Assembly (NCBI RefSeq): GCF_001808185.1
Contig: NZ_CP017668.1
Span: forward strand, 868,001-932,000
Direction: 5' to 3'
Length of the DNA stretch: 64,000 nucleotides
Origin: Jeongeupia sp. USM3
GTDB taxonomy: Bacteria; Pseudomonadota; Gammaproteobacteria; Burkholderiales; Chitinibacteraceae
Of the stretch, positions 51,907 to 60,898 are shown one piece after another; position 1 is the first letter of the stretch, and each line of letters starts with the position of its first letter. Below the pieces are notes generated by a model. It was not told the origin of the DNA, did no database searches, and saw only the letters and a list, made by a program, of their open reading frames with translations. The translations under genes were made by a program, and so were the position numbers.

Positions 51907-54140
51907 GCGGCCGCCGCCGGACGGAGTGAATCGATGGCATCGGCGCCGATGCCCTGCTGCTGCAACAGCGCCGCCATGCTGGGCTGCAGCTCGCGTTGCA
52001 GTCGCAATGCCTCGTCGAGCGTCGCCTCGCTGATGACGCCTTCGCTGACCAGGAACTGGCCGAAGCTCAGCTCGCTGCGCTCGTGCCGCAGCAGCAGCGC
52101 ATTCAGTGCCGCGGGGCCGATGTGGCCCAGCGACATGAGGATCTCGGCGAACAGCACCTGCTTCGGTACGAAATCCTGCCAGAGCTGCTCGGCCTGCTGA
52201 CGGGTCAGCAGGTGTGCGGCAACCGCGTCGTCGAGCAGCGCGCGCGGGTCATCCTGCGGCGCGCGGACGTACCAGCGGCGCAACCCGACGGTCACCTGCC
52301 CCTTGGCGGCGATCACGTAGCGCACCGGCCTTGCCAGCTTGCGCGACAGCGCCGCCAGCGAAACCGGGTCGATGTCGGATTCGCTGGCGACCACCAGCGT
52401 CCCGCCCTCCTCGCGAATCGGCAATACAACGTAGTGCAGCGCAATCGACGCCGGCACCTGTGCAATCAGCGATGCCGGCAAGGCATAAGCGTCGACCGCT
52501 TCGTAGTCGACGTGGCTTTGCGCGGCCACGGCCCGGGCCAGCTGTTCGGCGGTGATCACGTTCTCGTGCACCAGCCAGCTGCCGACACGAAGGCCATGGC
52601 TGCGGTGCACCAGCGCGGCATCGAGCTGCGCCTGCGCCAGCACGCCCTGTTCGATCAGGATCTGCCCCAGCGGATGGCGGGCGCGGTTTTCACCGCCGAC
52701 GCTCGGAAAGTCGTGGGTAGTCTTGTCCCACGCAACCCGGCGCGGATCGCCCTGGGCTATGATCTGACTCAGCGCGCGCCAGTTGGCGAGAAAGTTGATC
52801 AGGTTGTCCCAGAACAGCCGCGGCAATGCCATCAGCCCCTGCGCCAGGCCGTAATAACCGGAGACGAAGATGATCCGCTGCAGCATCCGGTTGCTCATCA
52901 GCAGGAAGTTGATCCACAGCAGCCCCACCAGCCAGCGGTCGCCCTCGAAGATCGACAGGAAATGGTACGCATCCGGCCACAGCCGCTGGTACAGCCACAG
53001 CGCCAGCAGTTGCAGCAGGATCAGCGAGGCGATGAAGCTGACGAAGTTGCTGATCGCGCCCTTGCGGTCGCGCCACAGGAAGTAGTTGAGCGTCCAGTTG
53101 CTGGTCCAGCGGTGGGTCTTGAAGCCCTGGTAGACGATGCCGATGATCCAGCGCGACTTCTGCCGTACCGCTGTCTGCAAGGTATCGGGAAAGTACTCGC
53201 GCACGCAGATCACGTTGGACGATCGCCGGCTCTGGCCGAGCAGGCCGCGGAAGTTGGACGACTGCTCCGAATCCCTGATCACCGGGAAGCGCACGAATAC
53301 TTCCTTCATGCCCTTTTCCTTGAGCCGGAAGCCGATGTCGTAGTCTTCGGTCAGGCTCTGGACGTCGAAGGCGATGCCGTCGCCGTCGGCCAGCAGCGCC
53401 AGGACCGCGCGACGGCTGAAACAGGTGCCGACGCCGGCGCTGGGCACCTGGCCGGCCAGCGCCTCGCGCACCGGCACGTCCTTGCCGTGCAGTTCGGCGA
53501 ACTCGTCGAGATAGGACAGGCTGGTGAAATTGGTCCATTCGCGCTCGAACGGGTAGACCGGAATCTGGATCAGATCCTTGCGCTCGACCAGATAGTTGAA
53601 CAACCGCAGCTCCATGTCCGAGATCACATCCTCGGCATCGTGCAGGATGAAGCCGACGAACTCGAACTTGGCGCTGTGCTCGAACTGCAGGATCGCGTCG
53701 AGCACGTTGTTCAGGCAATCGGCCTTGCTGGTCGGCCCCGGCCGCGCGCACACCACCTTGTGGACATTGGGAAAGCGCGCGCACACCTCGTCGACGTCGC
53801 GCTGGGTATCCGGATCGTTCGGATAGGTGCCGACGAAGATGTGGTAGTTCTCGTAGTCGAGCGTCGTCGCCGCCAGTTCGGCCATCTTGCCGATCACGCC
53901 GGTCTCGTGCCACGCCGGCACCATGATCGCCAGCGGCTTCTCGGCCGGCTCGTACAGCGCCTTGTAGTCGAGGTAGTCGTTGCTGCGGTAGACGGTGACC
54001 ACCCGCCAGCCGCGGCGCAGCCAGTAGACGATGTCGATGAACAGATCGTCGATACCGCTGACCAGCATCATCACCGCCACGGTGACCGCCAGCAGCTTCA
54101 GGCCGTACAGGTAGGTCGAAAAGAGATCCAGCAAGGTCAT
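51903..54140 (-). CDS. nfrB: NfrB-like inner membrane glycosyltransferase with MshEN c-di-GMP domain
   Basis: 745 aa from MTLLDLFSTYLYG. An N-terminal membrane helix is followed by a GT2 glycosyltransferase domain with HDAEDVIS (DxD-like), LTEDYDIGFRL (TED) and RQKSRWIIGI (QxxRW-type), then several membrane helices (~360-470). The C-terminal ~240 residues begin HPLGQILIEQGVLAQAQLDAAL, an MshEN domain of the kind that binds c-di-GMP, followed by further related repeats. In E. coli, NfrB is a c-di-GMP-activated synthase of a ManNAc-based glycan. The adjacent wecB supplies UDP-ManNAc, and a GGDEF gene lies in this window. Confidence 0.9.
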   Translation of the reverse strand: MTLLDLFSTYLYGLKLLAVTVAVMMLVSGIDDLFIDIVYWLRRGWRVVTVYRSNDYLDYKALYEPAEKPLAIMVPAWHETGVIGKMAELAATTLDYENYHIFVGTYPNDPDTQRDVDEVCARFPNVHKVVCARPGPTSKADCLNNVLDAILQFEHSAKFEFVGFILHDAEDVISDMELRLFNYLVERKDLIQIPVYPFEREWTNFTSLSYLDEFAELHGKDVPVREALAGQVPSAGVGTCFSRRAVLALLADGDGIAFDVQSLTEDYDIGFRLKEKGMKEVFVRFPVIRDSEQSSNFRGLLGQSRRSSNVICVREYFPDTLQTAVRQKSRWIIGIVYQGFKTHRWTSNWTLNYFLWRDRKGAISNFVSFIASLILLQLLALWLYQRLWPDAYHFLSIFEGDRWLVGLLWINFLLMSNRMLQRIIFVSGYYGLAQGLMALPRLFWDNLINFLANWRALSQIIAQGDPRRVAWDKTTHDFPSVGGENRARHPLGQILIEQGVLAQAQLDAALVHRSHGLRVGSWLVHENVITAEQLARAVAAQSHVDYEAVDAYALPASLIAQVPASIALHYVVLPIREEGGTLVVASESDIDPVSLAALSRKLARPVRYVIAAKGQVTVGLRRWYVRAPQDDPRALLDDAVAAHLLTRQQAEQLWQDFVPKQVLFAEILMSLGHIGPAALNALLLRHERSELSFGQFLVSEGVISEATLDEALRLQRELQPSMAALLQQQGIGADAIDSLRPAAAA

Positions 54141-54154
54141 GGGCAAGGTTCCGC

Positions 54155-55273
54155 TCAGGCGAAGTCCGGCGCCTGGTTGTGCGGCGTGTAGGCCAGCCCC
54201 TTGCGCAGCGCGGCGACGATGTAGTCGCACGACTTGCCGTCGCCGAACGGATTGCCGGCATGCTGCATCGCGCGATACGCCGCTTCATCGCTCCATAGCG
54301 CTTCGACCTGCCCGACAATGACGTCGCGCCGGGTACCGACCAGTCTGGCGCAGCCGGCCTCGATTGCCTCGGGGCGCTCGGTTTCGTCGCGCAGCACCAA
54401 AAGCGGCACGCCGAACGTCGGCGCTTCTTCCTGCAGGCCGCCCGAATCGGTCAGCACCAGCCACGCATCGGCCAGCGCCTGCTGCATCTCGAGGTAATCC
54501 ATCGGCGCGGTCAGCTTCACGTTGGCGACATGGCCGAGAATCGCGCGCACCGGCTTCTGGATCACCGGGTTCAGGTGGACCGGGAACAGCACGTCGAGCT
54601 CGGGGTGGCGGGTCGCGATGTCGGCGATCGCATGGCAAATCTCCTCGACGTCGTTGCCCCAGTTCTCCCGCCGGTGCACCGTGACCAGCATATGGCCGCG
54701 ACCTTCGGCCCGGCGGCTGATTCCCCGGTTGGCCATCACCCACTGCTGGGCGTCGACGACGGTGTTGCCGGTCAGCGTGACGTGCTTTTCGGCGATGTTC
54801 TCCTTGAGCAGCGCGTCGCGCGCGCGCTGGGTCGGCGCGAAGTGAAAGCGCGCCACACGGCCGATCATCTGCCGGATGCCCTCCTCCGGGAACGGCCGGT
54901 CCGGATTGTAGGTACGCAGCCCGGCCTCGACGTGCGCGACCGGCACGCGGTGATAGAAGCCCGCCAGCGCGCCGAGGAAGGCGCTCTCCGTATCGCCCTG
55001 AACGACGACCAGTGACCAGGGCTGGCTCGCCATCACCGCTTCGAGCTGCTCGCGGCAACCGATGCTGAAATCGGCCAGGCTGCTGCCGCGCCGTTCGAGC
55101 ATGATGTCGGGGACGATATCGAAGCACGCGAGAATCTGCTGCGCCATCTCGCCGTGCTGGCCGGTGTGCAGCCAGCGGACGTTCGCGCGGGTGTGGGCCT
55201 TCAGCGCGTGGTACAGCGGCGCGATCTTGATGATTTCGGGGCGGGTCCCCGAAACGAGCAGAATGTCTTGCAT
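54155..55273 (-). CDS. wecB: UDP-N-acetylglucosamine 2-epimerase (non-hydrolysing)
   Basis: 372 aa from the ATG with GGAG 6 nt upstream (MQDILLVSGTRPEIIK). Family motifs: GTRPEIIKIAPL, HTGQH, VQGDTESAFLGAL, HVEAGLRTYNPDRPFPEE, TVHRRENWG and TDSGGLQEEAPTFGVPLLVLRDETERPE. It interconverts UDP-GlcNAc and UDP-ManNAc in the cytosol. It is first in an operon with nfrB, nfrA and a DUF4434 gene, so its main job here is probably precursor supply for that glycan and not enterobacterial common antigen. Confidence 0.94.
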   Translation of the reverse strand: MQDILLVSGTRPEIIKIAPLYHALKAHTRANVRWLHTGQHGEMAQQILACFDIVPDIMLERRGSSLADFSIGCREQLEAVMASQPWSLVVVQGDTESAFLGALAGFYHRVPVAHVEAGLRTYNPDRPFPEEGIRQMIGRVARFHFAPTQRARDALLKENIAEKHVTLTGNTVVDAQQWVMANRGISRRAEGRGHMLVTVHRRENWGNDVEEICHAIADIATRHPELDVLFPVHLNPVIQKPVRAILGHVANVKLTAPMDYLEMQQALADAWLVLTDSGGLQEEAPTFGVPLLVLRDETERPEAIEAGCARLVGTRRDVIVGQVEALWSDEAAYRAMQHAGNPFGDGKSCDYIVAALRKGLAYTPHNQAPDFA

Positions 55274-55640
55274 GAACGCTCCAAAAGCCATCAATACAGT
55301 TTACCGGCCAATCTGCCGGCAGCCTGACGCTGACGCGTCTTTACCAATAAGGCGCTTATACCATGGGTTCTCAACGCAACTAAATTCCGGCTTTCCCCAG
55401 CAGTGGAGGCACTCGCTTTCACCGGTTCCAGCATGGCACAAGCCCCGCCCCAGCGCAGCCTTTCACCCTTTCCAAGAGAAACGACGAGCAGGTTGCAGGT
55501 ATGGCAAGTATTTTGACATTTAATGCCAGAAGCAAAACAGGCAAATAGTTACCGGTAACACTTTGATGTCCGTCAACAGTGAAAAAGCAAGAAGCCGCGA
55601 CGGATGCGCGGCTTCTTGCTTTTGGGGCCAGCAGGCGGAA
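55274..55640. promoter_or_regulatory. wecB upstream region with candidate promoter
   Basis: About 365 bp without a gene. On the minus strand TATAAG (complement of 55355-55360) about 80 bp before wecB is the best -10 candidate, with only a weak -35. No c-di-GMP (GEMM) riboswitch pattern was recognised. The far end holds the terminator of the lipoprotein gene. Confidence 0.4.
55583..55623 (-). terminator. Strong intrinsic terminator of the lipoprotein gene
   Basis: Perfect 17-bp stem (55583-55599 with 55607-55623) and 7-nt loop, ending in a T-run on the minus strand. Confidence 0.85.
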
Positions 55641-56273
55641 CTAGCGGCCAGCCATGTTCTGGATGATCGTTTCGACATCCTTGGGCTTGTAGATCGCGTC
55701 GCCGGCACTCGCGTACACCACGAGCTTGCCCTTGGACATCATGCCGACTTCGAGCTGACGCCTGGCCACGTCGATCAGCAGGTAGGCGCTGCCGTCGCCG
55801 GCCGCGTGCTGCTTGTTGCCGGTGGCGTACAGGACGCCCTGCTCCCGCTGCAGCGGTCCCTGGGTCGCCATCCATTCCTTGAACGTCTCGAACCGGCTGC
55901 CGAGCAGACGCTTGAGCTCCGGTGCGATCGGGCTGACATCGGTGTAGAGCCCGACATCGCGCGGATACTTGCCGACAAACTGTTCCAGCGACCGCCAGTC
56001 GTTGCCGTTCAGCGTTGCGGCCTGTTCCTTGAGCGCGTTCCGGGCCTTTTCCTTGAGCGAGTCAACCGCGGCGCTGGCGTCGATCCCCATTCCGGCCAGC
56101 GTTTCGTTGGCGTCGTTCTTGGCCTTGTCGAGCACCTGCTGCGCCTGGCTGCCCGCCTGCTTCAGGGTTTCGGCCACCACGGCCGACGCGGCCTGCTGGG
56201 CAATCGGCTCGGCCTTGTCGCAGGCAGCCAGCCCGAGCGCCAGCGGCAACAGCAGGAAGTAAGACACGCGCAT
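55641..56273 (-). CDS. Hypothetical lipoprotein
   Basis: 210 aa. A lipobox-type N-terminus (FLLLPLALGLAAC, cysteine 18) predicts a lipid-anchored envelope protein. Residues ~25-90 are an alanine-rich amphipathic helix (QAASAVVAETLKQAGSQAQQVLDKAKNDA), and ~90-205 a compact domain (DWRSLEQFVGKYPRDVGLYT ... LEVGMMSKGKLVVYASAGD). No family is recognised. It has its own strong terminator. Confidence 0.78.
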   Translation of the reverse strand: MRVSYFLLLPLALGLAACDKAEPIAQQAASAVVAETLKQAGSQAQQVLDKAKNDANETLAGMGIDASAAVDSLKEKARNALKEQAATLNGNDWRSLEQFVGKYPRDVGLYTDVSPIAPELKRLLGSRFETFKEWMATQGPLQREQGVLYATGNKQHAAGDGSAYLLIDVARRQLEVGMMSKGKLVVYASAGDAIYKPKDVETIIQNMAGR

Positions 56274-56577
56274 CGTTCACTCCTTATCGGTATTCAACAG
56301 GGATTGGTGGCCGGCGCCGGGCGCAAGTTCCCCGCCGGCCACCTTGCAACGCAGGCGATCAGCCTGCGGCAACGATCCGCAGGTGCCGTGAAGCCTTCAC
56401 GGGCCAGAATTGCATGCAGGCCGGCCGGCAACCGGGCTTTCGTCGGCCCAAGCGGACGGACGGGCCATCCGGACGGGGCAAAGTGTGCCCGGCGGGGCGC
56501 ACAGGCGTATACATGAAGAATACCCAGCGATGCATCAGGGACGGAGCAGCATCTCGACATGGAACAGGAGCCCGATC

Positions 56578-56787
56578 ATGAGCCGGACATATATCGATTG
56601 TCGCGATTACCCGGGCAGCGCCTGCTCGGTGAAAATTTCGGCCGACAGCAAGGATGAACTCCTCAAGGCCGCCATCGAACATGCCGTGCACGCACACGGC
56701 TACGACGACACCCCCGAGCTGCGCTCGCAGCTCGCCGCGATGTTCAAGGATGAACCGGGTAGCGCCGAAACCCGCCTGGCGGCCTGA
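56578..56787 (+). CDS. DUF1059 domain-containing small protein
   Basis: 69 aa, ATG with AGGAG 7 nt upstream. MSRTYIDCRDYPGSACSVKISADSKDELLKAAIEHAVHAHGYDDTPELRSQLAAMFKDE is a complete DUF1059: the conserved DCRDYPG with cysteines C8 and C16, then a helix ending in HAVHAHG. Cytosolic, function unknown. It is followed by a strong terminator. Confidence 0.85.
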   Translation: MSRTYIDCRDYPGSACSVKISADSKDELLKAAIEHAVHAHGYDDTPELRSQLAAMFKDEPGSAETRLAA

Positions 56788-56811
56788 CACGCCAGGGTCA
56801 GCCCATCCGCG

Positions 56812-56842
56812 GAGGCAACCGGAACCGGTTGCCTCTTTTTTT
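56812..56842 (+). terminator. Intrinsic terminator after the DUF1059 gene
   Basis: Perfect 11-bp stem GAGGCAACCGG / CCGGTTGCCTC, 2-nt loop, followed by TTTTTTT. Confidence 0.9.
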
Positions 56843-56875
56843 GAATGTTCCATTCAGAACAAACAGTTACCGTCG

Positions 56876-56893
56876 TTGTGAGCTTGCTCACAA
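56876..56893. promoter_or_regulatory. Perfect CRP-type palindrome
   Basis: TTGTGAGCTTGCTCACAA contains TGTGA-N6-TCACA, the exact CRP/Vfr consensus, 112 bp upstream of the WXXGXW-protein start codon. Confidence 0.55.
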
Positions 56894-57005
56894 GCCTTTC
56901 TGCGTGCCGTGGGTATGCTGGCATCAGGAGTACACGATAAAGGCAAGGCAGCAGTGGCTGCCGCCGGCCGGGCCAACACCGGCAGTACGTAGAAAGGAGG
57001 TACAC

Positions 57006-57380
57006 ATGAAGCACATCCTGATTCGCAGCGTCGCCGCGGCGGCACTGTTCGCCGGCACGCTCGTCGCGGCACCGGCGCAAGCACGGACCAATGTCGATAT
57101 CGACATCGGCATCGGCATCCCTGGCGCCGTCGTCGTCCGGCCGGCACCGGTCATCGTCGCCCCGCCGCCGCGCCCGGGCTATGTCTGGGTCGAGGGCGGC
57201 TGGATCCAGGCGCCGCGGCCGTACTGGCGTGACGGTTACTGGCGCCGCGCCGAATTCCGTCCGGGCCCGCCACCGTGGGTCTATGAACGCCATCGCTACT
57301 ACGACGGCTACCGCGACGGTTACAAGCGCGGCAAGTACGACAAGCGCCGCCATCACCGCGACTGGGACGATGACGACTGA
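57006..57380 (+). CDS. Periplasmic WXXGXW/YXWGXW-repeat protein
   Basis: 124 aa, ATG with an ideal AAAGGAGG upstream. Signal peptide SVAAAALFAGTLVAAPAQA, then a short V/I/D strand, a proline stretch (VIVAPPPRPGYVWVEGGWIQAPRPYWRDGYWRR) with the aromatic repeat, and a charged RRHHRDWDDDD tail. Small proteins of this kind are common in betaproteobacterial periplasms without known function. A CRP-type site lies upstream. Confidence 0.82.
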   Translation: MKHILIRSVAAAALFAGTLVAAPAQARTNVDIDIGIGIPGAVVVRPAPVIVAPPPRPGYVWVEGGWIQAPRPYWRDGYWRRAEFRPGPPPWVYERHRYYDGYRDGYKRGKYDKRRHHRDWDDDD

Positions 57381-57438
57381 GTCGCCCCCGAGTCAACGCG
57401 CCGCACTAGACTGGTATTCAAACCACCGGGAGCCGCCC

Positions 57439-57669
57439 ATGGATACCAGCCCCCACACGCTGGCCGTGCTGTTCAAGCAGCTCGGCCTGCCCGACGATGC
57501 CCACAGCATCCGCCAGTTCATCGCCAGCCACCGTTTGGCGGCTGGCGTCAGCTTGCCCGACGCGCCGTTCTGGGCGCCGGCGCAGGCCGAATTCCTCGCA
57601 GAAGCGCTCGACGACGATTCGGACTGGGCCGAAATGGCCGACGAGCTGGCCGCGCTGCTGAGCGATTGA
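57439..57669 (+). CDS. DUF2789 domain-containing small protein
   Basis: 76 aa. MDTSPHTLAVLFKQLGLPDDAHSIRQFIASHR ... DAPFWAPAQAEFLAEALDDDSDWAEMADELAALL is the complete DUF2789 pattern, all alpha. Function unknown. It lies 58 bp after the WXXGXW gene and convergent to the metallopeptidase gene. Confidence 0.85.
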   Translation: MDTSPHTLAVLFKQLGLPDDAHSIRQFIASHRLAAGVSLPDAPFWAPAQAEFLAEALDDDSDWAEMADELAALLSD

Positions 57670-57682
57670 GCCCCGGACGACT

Positions 57683-58525
57683 TCAGCCGCCGAAGGTATT
57701 GCAGTCCTGCATTCGGCCGGAGTCGAATCCGCGCTGCAACCACTGCATCCGCTCGGCGGCCGAGCCGTGGGTGAACGAGTCGGGTGTCACGCTGCGGCCG
57801 GCATTGCGCTGCAGCGTGTCGTCGCCGATCGCCTGCGCGGCAATCAGCGCATCCTGCAGGTCACCGGCTTCGAGCAGCCCGCGCGACTGCGCGTGATGCC
57901 CCCAGACCCCGGCGAGGCAGTCTGCCTGCAGCTCCTGCTTCACCGACAAGGCGTTGGCGGCCGCTTCGCCCTTGCCGCTCTGCAACTGCCTGACCTTGCC
58001 GGACACGCCGATCAGGTTCTGCACGTGATGGCCGACCTCGTGGGCAATCACGTAGGCCTGGGCGAACTCGCCCTTGGCACCGTAACGCCGGCTCAGTTCG
58101 TCGAAAAATCCGAGGTCGAGATACACCTTGCTGTCGCCCGGGCAGTAGAACGGCCCGACGGCCGAACTGGCCTGGCCGCACGCCGACGCAACGCCGTTGC
58201 GGAACAGCACCAGCGTCGGTGGCCGATAGGTGCCGCCGTTTTCGGCAAACAGCCTGGTCCAGGTGTCCTCGGTATCGCCGAGCACCCGGGCGGTAAACTG
58301 CTTGCCCTGATCATTGTCGCTTGGCGCGGCGGCCTGCTGGCTGACCGACCCGCCGCCGGTAAACTGCGACACCAGCCCGAGCATCTCGATCGGGTTCTTG
58401 CCCAGCAGCAGGCTGATCACCACGACGGCGATAATGCCGCCGATTCCCAGCTTGAAGCCGCCGCGGCCGCCCTGCCCGCGCCGATCCTCGACGTTCGCGC
58501 TCTCGCGCATGTCCTTCCAACGCAT
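57683..58525 (-). CDS. ypfJ: Neutral zinc metallopeptidase, YpfJ family
   Basis: 280 aa. One N-terminal membrane helix (IGGIIAVVVISLLLGK, ~27-42). The peptidase domain has YCPGDSKVYLDLGFFDEL, then the HEVGHH zinc site (AYVIAHEVGHHVQNLIG) and ELQADCLAGVWGHHAQ with the third ligand E/D. It ends CNTFGG. The domain should face the periplasm. Substrate unknown. Confidence 0.92.
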   Translation of the reverse strand: MRWKDMRESANVEDRRGQGGRGGFKLGIGGIIAVVVISLLLGKNPIEMLGLVSQFTGGGSVSQQAAAPSDNDQGKQFTARVLGDTEDTWTRLFAENGGTYRPPTLVLFRNGVASACGQASSAVGPFYCPGDSKVYLDLGFFDELSRRYGAKGEFAQAYVIAHEVGHHVQNLIGVSGKVRQLQSGKGEAAANALSVKQELQADCLAGVWGHHAQSRGLLEAGDLQDALIAAQAIGDDTLQRNAGRSVTPDSFTHGSAAERMQWLQRGFDSGRMQDCNTFGG

Positions 58526-58576
58526 CGTCTCCCCCCTGCCGGCATACCGGCCTCATTCACCATAGCTTTGCCGTCG

Positions 58577-59911
58577 TCACCGTGCCGCCCGCCCGAGCGA
58601 ATCGAGCAGGCCCGGCAAGGCCAGCGCCAGCGTGACGCCGCGCAGCACCATCAGCACCATGAAGGCCATCCACAGACCGTGATTGCCGAAGTGCTGCGGC
58701 AAGGTCGTGACCGCAAGTGCAAAACCCGCCAGCGACAGCAGCATGCCACGCATCAGCGCGCCGGTCCGCGTCGCGCCGATGAAGATGCCGTCAAACAGGA
58801 AGCCCCACGCCGACACGAGCGGCGCAACGATCACCCATGGCAGGTAATGGCTCGCGGTCGCGCGCACCGCAGGCTGGTCGGTCAGCACGGCGATGATGGC
58901 GGTACCGAGCAAGGCATAGGCGAGCGAGAACACCACGGCAACCCCCAGCGACCAGACGAGCGTGGTCCGTATCGTCCGCAGCAGCAGATCGCGCCGCCGT
59001 GCACCGACCGCGCTGCCGGCCAGCGCCTCGGCCGCATGGGCAAAGCCGTCGAGGCCGTAGGCCATGAAGGTCTGGAAGTTGAGCAGCAGCGCATTGGCCG
59101 CGAGCACCGCATCGCCCTGCGCAGCGCCGGCGCGGGCAAACCAGGCGAAACCGAGCAACAGGCAGATGGTGCGGATGAAAATGTCGCGGTTGATCGCGAC
59201 CAGCCGCCACAAGGCGGCGCGCTCGGTCAGCACGGACCATGCCGGCAGCACGAGGTGCCGGCGCAGCAGCAGCGCGCCGGCAACGAATCCGAGCAGGTCG
59301 GCCGTCGCCGTCGCCGCGCCGATCCCCGCCACGCCGAGACCCGGCCCGTAGACATAGGCGAACACCGCCAGCGCATTGACGATATTGATCCAGATCTGCA
59401 GCACCAGCGCCGCGCGGACCCGCTGCATGCCGAGCAAGAAGCCGAGCACCACGTAGTTGCCGAGCGCGAACGGCGCGGCCCAGATCCGCGCACCGGCATA
59501 GTCCGCGGCGTGGGCCTGCACCTCGGCGCTGCCGCCGAGCAGGGACAGGCCGGTACCGAGCAGCAAGGGCCTGAGCAGCAGCAGGGCCGCGCCAAGGCCG
59601 AAGGCCAGCAGCAGCGCCCTTGCCAGCGTCGCGCCGAGTGCCGCGGTGTCGCCGGCGCCATGCGCCTGCGCGACGAGGCCGGTCGTCCCCATTCGCAGGA
59701 AACCGAAGCCCCAGAACACGAAATTGAGCAGCAAGCCGCCGAGTGCGACGCCGCCGAGGTAGGCCGGATCGGGCAGATGGCCGGCGACCGCGGTGTCGAC
59801 CGCCGTCATCAGCGGCTGGGTCAGGTTGGCCAGTACGACCGGCACCGCCAGTTGCAGCACGCGGCGGTGCCAGGCAGCGGCATCGCCGGCGGGAGGAAGG
59901 AGTGTAGACAT
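58577..59911 (-). CDS. dinF: MATE-family efflux transporter (DinF-like)
   Basis: 444 aa, twelve predicted helices in two related halves. Typical MATE openings: LQLAVPVVLANLTQPLMTAVDTAVAGHL, FGFLRMGTTGLVAQAHGAGD, and the second half AANALLLNFQTFMAYGLDGFAHAAEALAGSAVGA. The GFAHAAEALAGSAVGA segment is DinF-like. A cation-coupled exporter of the inner membrane. Confidence 0.92.
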   Translation of the reverse strand: MSTLLPPAGDAAAWHRRVLQLAVPVVLANLTQPLMTAVDTAVAGHLPDPAYLGGVALGGLLLNFVFWGFGFLRMGTTGLVAQAHGAGDTAALGATLARALLLAFGLGAALLLLRPLLLGTGLSLLGGSAEVQAHAADYAGARIWAAPFALGNYVVLGFLLGMQRVRAALVLQIWINIVNALAVFAYVYGPGLGVAGIGAATATADLLGFVAGALLLRRHLVLPAWSVLTERAALWRLVAINRDIFIRTICLLLGFAWFARAGAAQGDAVLAANALLLNFQTFMAYGLDGFAHAAEALAGSAVGARRRDLLLRTIRTTLVWSLGVAVVFSLAYALLGTAIIAVLTDQPAVRATASHYLPWVIVAPLVSAWGFLFDGIFIGATRTGALMRGMLLSLAGFALAVTTLPQHFGNHGLWMAFMVLMVLRGVTLALALPGLLDSLGRAAR

Positions 59912-59968
59912 GGGCGGGAGACCAACGGCGGATGCCGGATTGTCGGTGCCCCGCCCGCCGGCGGCAAG

Positions 59969-60382
59969 TTACCAGGTCAGGTGAACGCTGCGGCTCCCTT
60001 GCTTGGCCACCTGCAGCATCCGCTGCTGCGGCCGCTCATCGAGGGTCGCCACCAGTTGGTATTTGCCCGGCTTGAGCTTCATGTAGAAGTACGGGCCGTC
60101 GGCGGTTGCATCGACGACCGGCTTGCCCTTGGCGTCGAGCACCTGGATATGCGCATTGGCGAGGTATTGGCCCTGCTTGCCGGTCAACAGCAGCCGGACG
60201 TTGTAATCGCCGGCCGCGGCACGGATCGCGCTGGCCTCCTCGTCACCGACCCCGCCACTGATATAGGCGATGCCTTGCGCCGAGTGCTGCACTTCCGGCA
60301 AGGGCCCGGCCAGCGCAATGGCCGGCGTGGCGAGCGAAACAACGAGGGCGGTCTGGATCAACTGGCGTGGCATGCGCTTCAT
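59969..60382 (-). CDS. Periplasmic carboxypeptidase-regulatory-like (beta-sandwich) protein
   Basis: 137 aa from the ATG with GGAGGA upstream. Signal peptide LIQTALVVSLATPAIALA. The C-terminal half NVRLLLTGKQGQYLANAHIQVLDAKGKPVVDATADGPYFYMKLKPGKYQLVATL is the seven-stranded regulatory-like/CnaB fold. No enzyme motif. Function unknown. Confidence 0.8.
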   Translation of the reverse strand: MKRMPRQLIQTALVVSLATPAIALAGPLPEVQHSAQGIAYISGGVGDEEASAIRAAAGDYNVRLLLTGKQGQYLANAHIQVLDAKGKPVVDATADGPYFYMKLKPGKYQLVATLDERPQQRMLQVAKQGSRSVHLTW

Positions 60383-60485
60383 GGGCGGTCCTCCGTGATG
60401 GGCCTTCGCAGCTGAAGGCCCTGCACCGTGTGTCCGTCTCAAGCTAGCCGCGGTTCCGCTGAACCGTATTTTTTATTTGTACGGC

Positions 60486-60893
60486 TCAGACCGGCGGCAT
60501 ACCGCGCAAAGCGGGCAACAGCCGCGTCGCCAGCAGCGGCGCCAGCGCCACCGCCGGCGGCGCATCGAGGTCGAGCCAGTGCATCGCCTCGATTTCGGCC
60601 GCCAGCCTGATCTCGCCGGCCAGTTCGCCAAGGTAGACCGTCGCGTGGACAACCCGACCCGGCTCGTTGGCGGCGTCGGCGGTGAATTCGCCGAAACGTT
60701 GCAGCGACCCCGGTTCGACGGCGACGCAAAGCTCTTCGGCGATTTCCCTGGCCAGCGCCACCGCCTCGGCCTCGCCCGCTTCGGGCTTGCCGCCCGGCAG
60801 CATGAAGCGTTCGGTACCGCGCTTGCGCACGGTCAGCAGTCTGCCGTCACGCAGCACCGCCAGTGCCACCACGCGAATCGGCGCGGCGCTCAT
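60486..60893 (-). CDS. NUDIX hydrolase
   Basis: 135 aa. The NUDIX box is complete: GGKPEAGEAEAVALAREIAEEL (pattern G-x5-E-x7-REUxEE). The flanking VVALAVLRDGRLLTVRKRGTERFMLPGG is typical of MutT-like nucleotide pyrophosphatases. It lies 5 bp downstream of infA on the same strand and is probably cotranscribed. Substrate unknown. Confidence 0.9.
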   Translation of the reverse strand: MSAAPIRVVALAVLRDGRLLTVRKRGTERFMLPGGKPEAGEAEAVALAREIAEELCVAVEPGSLQRFGEFTADAANEPGRVVHATVYLGELAGEIRLAAEIEAMHWLDLDAPPAVALAPLLATRLLPALRGMPPV

Positions 60894-60898
60894 GCCGG

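Noticed and set aside
55295..55570. c-di-GMP (GEMM) riboswitch upstream of the wecB-nfr operon
   Set aside because: Conserved core sequences of the class were not found; control by c-di-GMP is more likely through the NfrB MshEN domain.
57767..60415. 882-codon plus-strand frame over ypfJ and the MATE gene
   Set aside because: Q/H/R-rich antisense shadow; no start site or domain.
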